From the NCBI RefSeq assembly GCF_001546485.1, contig NZ_KQ956850.1, forward strand, positions 2,237 to 51,663: a stretch of DNA of 49,427 nucleotides, in the 5' to 3' direction. Below the pieces are notes generated by a model. The model saw only the letters and a program-made list of their open reading frames with translations. It ran no database searches and had not been told where the DNA came from. The position numbers and the translations under genes are program-made. This stretch comes from Gardnerella vaginalis (GTDB lineage: Bacteria; Actinomycetota; Actinomycetes; Actinomycetales; Bifidobacteriaceae). This document shows positions 40,778 through 47,146 of this stretch, piece by piece (the first letter of the stretch is position 1; each line of letters opens with the position of its first letter).

Positions 40778-40938
40778 ATTTCTTTAGGGTTTGGGTTTAA
40801 AATTTTGTATCTTAGAATTTTAGAATTTGTTTTTATGATTTGCAATTTATATTTTCTGCTGTTTTGCTTCTCTGTGCTAATGGTATGCTGCACCTGATTG
40901 CGTTAAATTTTATTGTTTGTTCAGCAGTTACGTATTTG
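40778..40938. other. short region between the greA terminator and lexA end
   Basis: AT-rich DNA with no gene; together with 40621-40742 it forms a 317-base gap between greA and lexA. It holds only the greA terminator. Confidence 0.5.
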
Positions 40939-41682
40939 TTAGATTTTTCGCAATACTGTAACAACTTTTCCCATAATAGTCGCGTGTGAGCCGTCAATAG
41001 GAGAGTAAGCTGGATTGTGCGGAATGAGCCACACGTGACCGTGGTCATTTCTAAAAGTTTTAACAGTTGCTTCGTTATCTAATAATGCAGCAACAATGTC
41101 TCCGTTTACTGCTTCATGCTGTTCTCTCACAACAACATAATCTCCGTCGCAAATAGCGGCATCAATCATTGAGTCTCCATGTACTTCAAGCATAAAAAGA
41201 TTGCCACTACCTGTAAGGCGTTCTGGTAGACGCATAACATCTTCGACATGTTGTTCAGCTGTAATGGGTACTCCGGCAGCGATGCGACCAACTAACGGCA
41301 CGTCTCGAGAGTTGATGAGTGCATCAGATTCATAAATACTGATGTTGGCAGCCTTTGAGATATTTTCGGTATTGCTATGGGAAGTATCACTACTTGTAGT
41401 ATCAGTTGCTGCGTCTTCAATAATTTCGATTGCACGACCTTTATTTGCATTAATCCGCAAAATGCCTTTTGTTTCGAGAGCACGTAGTTGATGTTTGACA
41501 GATGATGGGCTACGTAGTCCGACTGCTTCTCCTATTTCGCGGAAAGAAGGAGGATAACCATGGGTTTTGAGATTACGTTGAATTGCATTAACGATATTGC
41601 GCTGACGTTCAGTAAGTGGCACTTTGGTAATGCTGTTAATACGGGCGTCTTTGTTGCCTGTATGTGTGTCCTCGTTGCTCAT
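40939..41682 (-). CDS. lexA: SOS repressor LexA
   Basis: LexA represses DNA-damage genes and cleaves itself when stimulated by RecA. The start at 41682 (MSNEDTHTG) has AAAGGAG 4-5 bases upstream. The winged helix is in residues 20-85 (LTERQRNIVNAIQRNL, GYPPSFREIGEAVGLRSPSSVKHQLRALETKG). The cleavage site is Ala136-Gly137 in GRIAAGVPI, and the catalytic dyad is Ser171 (HGDSMID) and Lys208 (ATVKTF). The linker (ATDTTSSDTSHSNTENISKAAN) is longer than usual. SOS-box-like sites lie upstream. Confidence 0.97.
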   Translation of the reverse strand: MSNEDTHTGNKDARINSITKVPLTERQRNIVNAIQRNLKTHGYPPSFREIGEAVGLRSPSSVKHQLRALETKGILRINANKGRAIEIIEDAATDTTSSDTSHSNTENISKAANISIYESDALINSRDVPLVGRIAAGVPITAEQHVEDVMRLPERLTGSGNLFMLEVHGDSMIDAAICDGDYVVVREQHEAVNGDIVAALLDNEATVKTFRNDHGHVWLIPHNPAYSPIDGSHATIMGKVVTVLRKI

Positions 41683-41728
41683 GATACTCCTTTCGTTATG
41701 TATATAATAACGCATTTTTGAAAAAAAT

Positions 41729-41742
41729 CAAACATCTGTTCG
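41729..41742. promoter_or_regulatory. SOS box, lexA-proximal
   Basis: CAAACATCTGTTCG matches the gram-positive/actinobacterial LexA consensus CGAAC-N4-GTTCG with one mismatch. It lies 47 bases before the lexA start. Confidence 0.7.
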
Positions 41743-41760
41743 ACACGCCATTGCAACTTA

Positions 41761-41774
41761 CGAACAAATGTGTC
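41761..41774. promoter_or_regulatory. weak SOS-box-like half site
   Basis: CGAACAAATGTGTC has an intact left half (CGAAC) and a changed right half. It lies between the two better boxes. Confidence 0.4.
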
Positions 41775-41796
41775 ATTATTAGTACACCTGTTCGAT

Positions 41797-41810
41797 AGAA
41801 CAAATGTTCA
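41797..41810. promoter_or_regulatory. SOS box, LysM-gene proximal
   Basis: GAACAAATGTTC is a 12-base core matching GAAC-N4-GTTC exactly, with A in place of the outer C and G. It lies 23 bases before the LysM gene and very near its promoter. Confidence 0.75.
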
Positions 41811-41832
41811 ATTCGCTAAAGGTGGAGGAAAG

Positions 41833-42219
41833 ATGACAATGAGTGCGTTATTACATAATAGTTATCGTGCTGTAGTTTTGGCTGATAGATGCGAAACTAA
41901 ATATGCTAATCACAGGATTAGTAATGCTGTAAAACATGCTCATAAGAATTTGATATTTCGTATGTTACCGTTATTGATAGCAGCAATTGCAATCTGCGCA
42001 CTATGCATGCCGCGGATGGCTATTTCTGCTGTTCCAGAAAAATATGTGACTTACACAGTTCGACCAGGAGATACGCTGTGGAGTTATGCTGAAGCTATTA
42101 CTCCTCGTGATGGTGATATTTCGGATAATGTTGAACGATTAATTCTTCTTAATCATCTTTCTTCGCCGGATTTGGAAATCGGACAGTCTATTAATGTTCC
42201 GGTAGTTGATGCTAGGTAA
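41833..42219 (+). CDS. LysM-domain SOS cell division suppressor candidate
   Basis: The 128-residue protein starts at ATG 41833, just after GGTGGAGGAAAG. A transmembrane helix (MLPLLIAAIAICALCMPRMA, about 50-70) is followed by an extracellular LysM domain, YTVRPGDTLWSYAEAITP...LNHLSSPDLEIGQSINVPV. Placement divergent from lexA and behind SOS boxes matches the YneA/DivS/Rv2719c-type division inhibitors of Gram-positive bacteria, which delay septation during DNA damage. That role is inferred from this synteny and domain layout; no division test can be read from sequence. Confidence 0.85.
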   Translation: MTMSALLHNSYRAVVLADRCETKYANHRISNAVKHAHKNLIFRMLPLLIAAIAICALCMPRMAISAVPEKYVTYTVRPGDTLWSYAEAITPRDGDISDNVERLILLNHLSSPDLEIGQSINVPVVDAR

Positions 42220-42348
42220 TTGATTATACTGATGCAACAATGTATGAATGGGGGAAATCATGAGAAGGGAAATTATGAATACGTGGGTTTCCTAACTAAT
42301 CTCTTACAAAGCCACAAATTTTAATATCTTTCCTTTCCTAAAAATTAA

Positions 42349-42378
42349 GATAGCTCAGAGCAATACCTCTGAGCTATC
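42349..42378. terminator. 12-base hairpin at the start of the plasmid-like region
   Basis: GATAGCTCAGAG (42349-42360) and CTCTGAGCTATC (42367-42378) are perfect complements with a six-base loop. On the minus strand TTAATTTTTAGG follows, as for a terminator; on the plus strand GAATAAGCCTTTTC follows. It may insulate the core genome from the element or form part of the leader of the next gene. Confidence 0.65.
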
Positions 42379-42418
42379 GAATAAGCCTTTTCATCAAGAA
42401 ACAATGCGGAGTCTTTTG

Positions 42419-44209
42419 ATGAAAGTACTTAATATTTTAACCAACCCAGATGATAACGTCAACGATCTTGTAACGTTTAATGCTCCTTCCGCAGCTCTCC
42501 AGTTTGACGAGGAAAAACGGGAAGAGATTCGCTCTCTTAATCCTGATGCTCAAATGAATTGGGCACATACTACTACGCAACAGTTGCGCGAAAAACTTGT
42601 CACAACGATTGATAGCGTAGAGCTTGCTAACAATAATGTTGCAGACTTCTGCATTGCATTAAATACGGCGCTTTCTGGTGAAGCATGGGCTATTCTTGGC
42701 TATAAATCTGCTGAAGATTACGTGAAGTCTGAACTCAACATGGAACAGTTGGGACATGTTCGTGAAGCACGAGGCGAAGTTGCTCGCTCATTGAAGTCTA
42801 TGGGTGGTTTTTCTAACCGTGTTATCGCATCCGTCCTCGGAGTTTCTCATCAAACAATCAACAAAGATATAAAGAATATGCCTGTACAGGTGGCAACTCA
42901 GTTGCCACCTGTACACTCTGCTTCTTCTGGTCACCGTGACCAGAAGTCACTGTCAATGGACGGAAAATCATATGCGAATAAGCGTGATGATAAGTCTCTT
43001 GTTCGTGATTTTCTTGAATTTTCCTATCTTCATGTTTTAAAAGGAAGGAGTCTTCGTGATATTGAGCAGGAGACACACACTCCTTTTAATACCGTGAAGT
43101 CTGTATTGGATATGGCTGATGCGTATCAGCGTTATGATCGCAAGGGGGAAGAATTTCATAATCATGTGACTCAGCTTTTTGTTAAGGCACGTCGTATGCA
43201 GCTTGATCCTGAGCATCCTGTATCGCATGGTGCTCTTGCTCTCCAATTGGGTATATCCTTGGAAGGTCTTGATTTTCTTTTATCTCCTCAAGGTTGGTCT
43301 GACCCTTCTTACCACCATCATAGCGATAGTAAAGCGATTGTCACTGTTAACCATATTGTGGCATGCATGATTAGTCCGGTAAGCTTAGAGAGCTGGGTTG
43401 ATGGCGAGGGGCAAGCTGATCGCTCCTTCTTAAATATGGCCGATGAGAGCTTCTCAAAAACTACTGTGAGCGAGATTGCTCAGATTGTTGGGCAGAAGCA
43501 GTCTAATATTTCTTATCATCTTTCCAAACTCAAGCGTATGATTACAGAATCTCGCTCTAATATGCTTCTTGATCATGCGCTTGGATTTACTCCAGGACAG
43601 AACACTGATAGCAGTGAGAGTTCATCAGTAAAGTCCACTACTCCTTCTGCAGTACAAGCGTTGACGACGCATAATCAAGAAGGCAATGCATCTTCTGGTC
43701 ACGATGACCAGAAGACACTATCGATGGATGTGCTAGATACTGCAAACGGGTGGACAATTGTTCCACCGGATGTGTATAACCGCATGAGTAGTCTTCAACG
43801 CTTACATATGCATTGGTATGAAGAACGTCGCTGTGAATCCTTAACTATGCAGGAGCTTGTCTCAAATATTGGTTCGATTGGGCGTAACTTACTTGATGGG
43901 GTGAAAGATTTCAAACCAGAACAAGCACGCAAAATCGGTAATATTCTCATGGATGAGCTCAAAGCTTTCATGGAAATTGATGATTGTATTTCTTTTATCC
44001 CTGAAATCATGAATGTCATCCCTAAAAGTGTGAAACAAGACTTGTTATTGAGTATTGAGGATCGTATTGCAAGCTTGACTAGGCTAAAAGATCGTATTGA
44101 TAACCCTGACACTATGTCTACGGTAATGAGTCATGACACGTATCAAGATCATGTAGACGCTATCTCAAGCGAAGAGGATATTAATGATCTCATGATGAAT
44201 CAATGGTAA
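42419..44209 (+). CDS. plasmid-type HTH protein with palindrome-encoded segments
   Basis: I do not recognise a named family. GGAG (42408-42411) 7 bases before ATG 42419 decides the start; the frame opens 15 bases earlier. Of 596 residues, 85-150 hold a helix-turn-helix (YKSAEDYVKSELNMEQ, MGGFSNRVIASVLGVSHQTINKDI), and two further HTH-like blocks occur near 205-230 (RSLRDIEQETHTPFNTVKSVL) and 340-365 (KTTVSEIAQIVGQKQSNISYHLSKL). The layout recalls ParB-like or regulatory proteins of plasmids. Residues about 155-183 and 425-438 are encoded by DNA palindromes (see repeats). A role in copy control, partition or transfer regulation is likely but unproven. Confidence 0.7.
   Translation: MKVLNILTNPDDNVNDLVTFNAPSAALQFDEEKREEIRSLNPDAQMNWAHTTTQQLREKLVTTIDSVELANNNVADFCIALNTALSGEAWAILGYKSAEDYVKSELNMEQLGHVREARGEVARSLKSMGGFSNRVIASVLGVSHQTINKDIKNMPVQVATQLPPVHSASSGHRDQKSLSMDGKSYANKRDDKSLVRDFLEFSYLHVLKGRSLRDIEQETHTPFNTVKSVLDMADAYQRYDRKGEEFHNHVTQLFVKARRMQLDPEHPVSHGALALQLGISLEGLDFLLSPQGWSDPSYHHHSDSKAIVTVNHIVACMISPVSLESWVDGEGQADRSFLNMADESFSKTTVSEIAQIVGQKQSNISYHLSKLKRMITESRSNMLLDHALGFTPGQNTDSSESSSVKSTTPSAVQALTTHNQEGNASSGHDDQKTLSMDVLDTANGWTIVPPDVYNRMSSLQRLHMHWYEERRCESLTMQELVSNIGSIGRNLLDGVKDFKPEQARKIGNILMDELKAFMEIDDCISFIPEIMNVIPKSVKQDLLLSIEDRIASLTRLKDRIDNPDTMSTVMSHDTYQDHVDAISSEEDINDLMMNQW
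42883..42915 (+). repeat. intragenic palindrome 1
   Basis: TGTACAGGTGGCAAC (42883-42897) and GTTGCCACCTGTACA (42901-42915) form a perfect 15-base inverted repeat with a TCA centre, inside the 42419 gene. It encodes PVQVATQLPPVH and keeps the frame open on both strands. Confidence 0.95.
42921..42962 (+). repeat. intragenic palindrome 2 plus direct repeat, copy A
   Basis: CTTCTGGTCAC (42924-42934) and GTGACCAGAAG (42936-42946) are perfect arms around one C. With the following 16 bases it forms a 40-base unit repeated at 43691-43730. It encodes SSGHRDQKSLSMD. Confidence 0.92.
43691..43730 (+). repeat. intragenic palindrome 2 plus direct repeat, copy B
   Basis: TCTTCTGGTCA (43691-43701) and TGACCAGAAGA (43705-43715) are perfect arms around CGA. 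The unit differs from copy A at only about seven of 40 positions, most of them third-codon or conservative changes. It encodes SSGHDDQKTLSMD. Confidence 0.92.
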
Positions 44210-44246
44210 AAGGATATTTTGAGAACTCACTCAGTCAAAAAGAAAA

Positions 44247-44319
44247 GGTGGTAGCCCCAGCAAAAATACCATCTATCTTTTTTGGAACTTGAACAAAATA
44301 GCGGATTGAGACTACCACC
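44247..44319 (+). promoter_or_regulatory. inverted repeat bracketing the leader of the 44320 gene
   Basis: GGTGGTAG (44247-44254) is exactly complementary to CTACCACC (44312-44319), which touches the ATG at 44320. Folding would hold the start codon in a stem. No normal ribosome site is seen before this ATG. Confidence 0.5.
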
Positions 44320-45012
44320 ATGAAACACACTACCACATTAATGGATAATACGATACCGGTATTTCTGACTTTAGATGTTCAAGAAAGAATTCTCCGTATT
44401 GTCGAGAAGGTTGATATTACAGCCACGTGTGCGCGCTGGCTCAAGGCTACAGGAGAGTCATTAGATACACTTCAGATGATTGCTCTGCGTCGTATCATGA
44501 TTGCTTGGAAGTCTGAGTATTTGAAAGTCAAAAATGATGACGAACTCGCTCAAATGGCGGCGGGTTGGATGCATGTGACAGCGTTTAATGCTTTAAGTGA
44601 GTATGCGCGTGAACTCACGGATGGTGCCCGTGTCATACAAATGCCAGAAACAGATACTGCACAACGCATGTACGGTATTGATGAGCAGCATTATGATTTA
44701 GAGGAACTTAACCGTATCATTATTAGTGAGCTTGATTTACCTCTTACAGCAAATGCTATCGAGGATACCCTGAGCATTTTAACGCGTATAGGCAAGCGTT
44801 ATCGTAGTAAATATTCGGCTCATGAATGGGGCATACTCGTACGTAAGGTAACAAGCTATCATCCGGATATGGCACTGATTCGCGCATTGAAGAAGGTGTG
44901 CGTTACCGCTTTTCAGTCGCGGCGTATCCCTTCTACTAGTCTAGAAGTATTGCATAATATTGTTGTTCAACCAGTGCGTCATTCTAGTGCAGTAAAAAAG
45001 CGCAGTGCTTAA
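44320..45012 (+). CDS. unrecognised plasmid-region protein
   Basis: This 230-residue protein is mostly helical, with no known motif visible. It has VDITATCARWLKATGESLDTLQMIALRRIMIAWKSEYLK near the start, a middle MPETDTAQRMYGIDEQHYDLEELNRIIISELDL, and a basic C-terminus (RHSSAVKKRSA). It follows the HTH protein by 110 bases on the same strand and ends before a strong terminator. The start lacks a ribosome site and lies at the edge of an inverted repeat. It may be specific to this plasmid family. Confidence 0.65.
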   Translation: MKHTTTLMDNTIPVFLTLDVQERILRIVEKVDITATCARWLKATGESLDTLQMIALRRIMIAWKSEYLKVKNDDELAQMAAGWMHVTAFNALSEYARELTDGARVIQMPETDTAQRMYGIDEQHYDLEELNRIIISELDLPLTANAIEDTLSILTRIGKRYRSKYSAHEWGILVRKVTSYHPDMALIRALKKVCVTAFQSRRIPSTSLEVLHNIVVQPVRHSSAVKKRSA

Positions 45013-45044
45013 ATCTCATAAGCTCAGTTATACCGTTATTTCTT

Positions 45045-45085
45045 ACCGTACACGACTTTTATTATCGTGTACGGTTTTATTTTAT
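45045..45085 (+). terminator. intrinsic terminator after the 44320 gene
   Basis: ACCGTACACGA (45045-45055) and TCGTGTACGGT (45065-45075) form a perfect 11-base stem with a 9-base loop. TTTATTTTAT follows. It ends the plus-strand pair of genes and lies just before the convergent replication genes. Confidence 0.93.
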
Positions 45086-45549
45086 GAGGATAAGGATAGT
45101 ACGAGGCTGCGTGCTTTCTTATAATCTGGCTCATGTGTCTGTTGCCTTGGATATTGCATGTGTATGATGTCTTCTATCCGTGTGATATGAGCTTTATAGG
45201 GACGCCGACCGTGCTGTCTTTGTTCTACCTTGGTGGAAAGGTAGTCTACTTCACTGACCCACCATGCCCACAAGACTCTCTCGAGTGTGTAGGTAGCTTC
45301 GCGCTGGGCAGTTATCCCTGCACAGCCTAGTTTGTGGGCTTTTTCATTGAGATGTTGTGTGATGTTGGGGTGGGAAAGGTGTTGTGTAGCCAGATGATTT
45401 CCTGTGCTTATGCCGAGGCCTGTGTGTGTGCAGGCATCATGAGAGGTGATGCCAAGCCATGAAGTGAGCATTGTGCTGAGTGCATCGTAAAGAGCAGTGA
45501 GCGTGTTTTCTTTGGGGGCGTATTTACTTGTGTCAAGATAAGCTGACAA
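45082..45549 (-). CDS. C-terminal part of the replication protein, shifted frame
   Basis: The 155-residue frame overlaps the end of the primase-like gene by 142 bases in the -1 frame, with only a TTG as start. It stays open upstream without a stop through about 45600. Its content (AYLDTSKYAPKENTLTALYDALSTMLTSWLG, EATYTLERVLWAWWVSEVDYLSTKVEQRQ) looks like real protein, whereas the primase frame over the same DNA gives LLFTMHSAQCSLHGLASPLMMPAHTQASA, which looks random. It is therefore probably the true C-terminus of the replication protein, reached by a frameshift (mutational or programmed), giving about 590 residues in all. Confidence 0.6.
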   Translation of the reverse strand: MSAYLDTSKYAPKENTLTALYDALSTMLTSWLGITSHDACTHTGLGISTGNHLATQHLSHPNITQHLNEKAHKLGCAGITAQREATYTLERVLWAWWVSEVDYLSTKVEQRQHGRRPYKAHITRIEDIIHMQYPRQQTHEPDYKKARSLVLSLSS

Positions 45550-46856
45550 ACCATCTTCTTGCCCTCTTTTTCCAGTTTTTTCAGATATGGGCTGATTGCA
45601 TACTCATGCGCTATACGCCCTGATGCAGGAGTGATGAGGGTAATAATTTTTTGCTTTCTCAATCGTGTGAGGCTGTTGGATACAGCTTGGCGACTTAACC
45701 CACAGGCTAGTGCGATACGTCTTGAATCTGCTTGGAGGGTGAGAGTATTGGCTTTCAGTGCCCATAAGCTGAGTGTATTGATCACGCGCTGGTCACTTGC
45801 TTGTCCTGTGCCGTGTATGCTGCGCTGCATATTCCAGGTAACGAGAGCATCTATGATTGTTGTGACATGTTTTTTGCGTGTCAAGAAATCGGTATCGTTA
45901 CCAGTTTTAGTATGTGTAGTGATGTATGTATAAGCTTTATTCCACATGCGGGCGAGCATGAGGCGCATACTATTGACCCCTCGTGCAGGTCTTTCCACGC
46001 GAGTTCCATGATTATTGATAGTGTACGCGTGCGTGAAACCTGGCAGTTGGGGAGACGACTCGATGTAGGTTACGAGGGTGTTGTAGTGCCAATGATTTTT
46101 TATTGCACTGCATACGATTTGATAAAGTCTGCGTGATGTATCCGTCTTTACTGTTATGGGAGTGTGGATAAGAACAGATGCGTACTGGGATAGAGGGCGT
46201 ATTGTTCCTGGAATATAAGGCAGGCCTTGTGTATCTTTATGTTGTTTTTTCTCTCCTTGATTCTCAGAGACTGGCGAAGGCATATTGAGTTGGGAGAGTT
46301 TTTCAAGAAGATTTTCTATATCCTCTTGTTGTGTGGTTGGATAGTAGAGTGTATCAAGTTCACCTTTTATGATGTGGCTTGTGCCTTTTTTCCAGTGTGG
46401 GCTCAGTGGTGGGCGTACACATCCTGTCTTGGGATTTACCAGTGGTGTAGGGTCGAGAGTTGTAAAGATGCGACTCATTAAGAGTGCTAGATGACGCACA
46501 AGGTCCGCATCAATATTATCTATTGAAGCTATCCAGATATGATACCCGCCGTTCGCGGAGGATTGACATGTCACGTAATCGATACCTTGCTGGTCAAGAA
46601 GGTGTTCGATATCTTGTCTATCTACATCTACCTGGCGAGTAGCATGATTTGAGGTGTGGTTGTCAAGGTCGAAAACGATATACTGGTATGCTCCTTGCCA
46701 TGCTAAATAAATAGCCCAGGGTACAAGAGGGCGTGATGAGGGCATGAGTGTTTCACGGGTGCTATTGACGAGTTTCCCTTTATGCCGCGTGTAGACGCGT
46801 ATGTGATCGCGAATATTTAAATTTACGGTCACATCCCATGCAGTATCACTGACCAT
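45408..46856 (-). CDS. plasmid replication protein with primase domain and winged helix
   Basis: The 482-residue frame begins at ATG 46856 with GAGGAG 8 bases upstream. The N-terminal part has archaeo-eukaryotic primase features: YIVFDLDNH (metal-binding Asp pair) and SSANGGYHIWIAS (the His motif), then VRPPLSPHWKKG. A winged helix near residues 375-430 (LALACGLSRQAVSNSLTRLRKQKIITLI-like) would bind DNA. Such proteins start replication in actinobacterial plasmids and integrative elements. The last 45 residues appear out of frame relative to the 45082-45549 frame. Confidence 0.8.
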   Translation of the reverse strand: MVSDTAWDVTVNLNIRDHIRVYTRHKGKLVNSTRETLMPSSRPLVPWAIYLAWQGAYQYIVFDLDNHTSNHATRQVDVDRQDIEHLLDQQGIDYVTCQSSANGGYHIWIASIDNIDADLVRHLALLMSRIFTTLDPTPLVNPKTGCVRPPLSPHWKKGTSHIIKGELDTLYYPTTQQEDIENLLEKLSQLNMPSPVSENQGEKKQHKDTQGLPYIPGTIRPLSQYASVLIHTPITVKTDTSRRLYQIVCSAIKNHWHYNTLVTYIESSPQLPGFTHAYTINNHGTRVERPARGVNSMRLMLARMWNKAYTYITTHTKTGNDTDFLTRKKHVTTIIDALVTWNMQRSIHGTGQASDQRVINTLSLWALKANTLTLQADSRRIALACGLSRQAVSNSLTRLRKQKIITLITPASGRIAHEYAISPYLKKLEKEGKKMVCQLILTQVNTPPKKTRSLLFTMHSAQCSLHGLASPLMMPAHTQASA

Positions 46857-47101
46857 AGGCTCTTCTCCTCATATCCTTCTCGCTACTGGTAAGTATTTTT
46901 TCTACCTAGTAATGAGGAATACAACATGATTGTTTTGATATCAGTAAAAATGAAGGCTTATTTTTATATCAAACAATAATTTTTCTTTTTCTCATTTTTA
47001 TGTAGACAGCCACTTCTTCACATTGATTATGTGATATCAAGAATGGATTTATAAATAGTGCATGATTTTCTCATGCCTTTTTCGCAAGGAGACATAGGCT
47101 T
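46857..47101. other. AT-rich candidate origin/partition region
   Basis: This very AT-rich region lies between the replication gene and the parA start. It holds TGATATCA twice (46936-46943 and 47032-47039) and an inverted repeat ATTGTTTTGATAT (46929-46941) with ATATCAAACAAT (46966-46977), one base bulged. Position and composition fit a replication origin or a parS-like site. AAGGAG near 47086 precedes the parA start. Confidence 0.5.
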
Positions 47102-47146
47102 ATGAAAATTGCTATTGCAAATGCTAAAGGCGGTGAAAGAACTTAA
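47102..47146 (+). pseudogene. parA: ParA partition ATPase, first 11 codons only
   Basis: ATG at 47102 opens MKIAIANAKGG, the N-terminus of ParA ATPases, normally continued as VGKTT (deviant Walker A). Here the frame goes on as ERT and stops at 47146. The gene has been cut inside the Walker A motif, and the relaxase gene enters from the other side at the same place. Confidence 0.85.

Noticed and set aside
42858-43076. Antisense ORF with SGHGDQK and VQVATELPPV
   Set aside because: It mirrors the sense protein because the underlying DNA is palindromic. It is informative for the palindromes but is not a gene.
45559-46136. Plus-strand ORFs opposite the replication gene
   Set aside because: They are shadows of the 45408-46856 gene with no domain.
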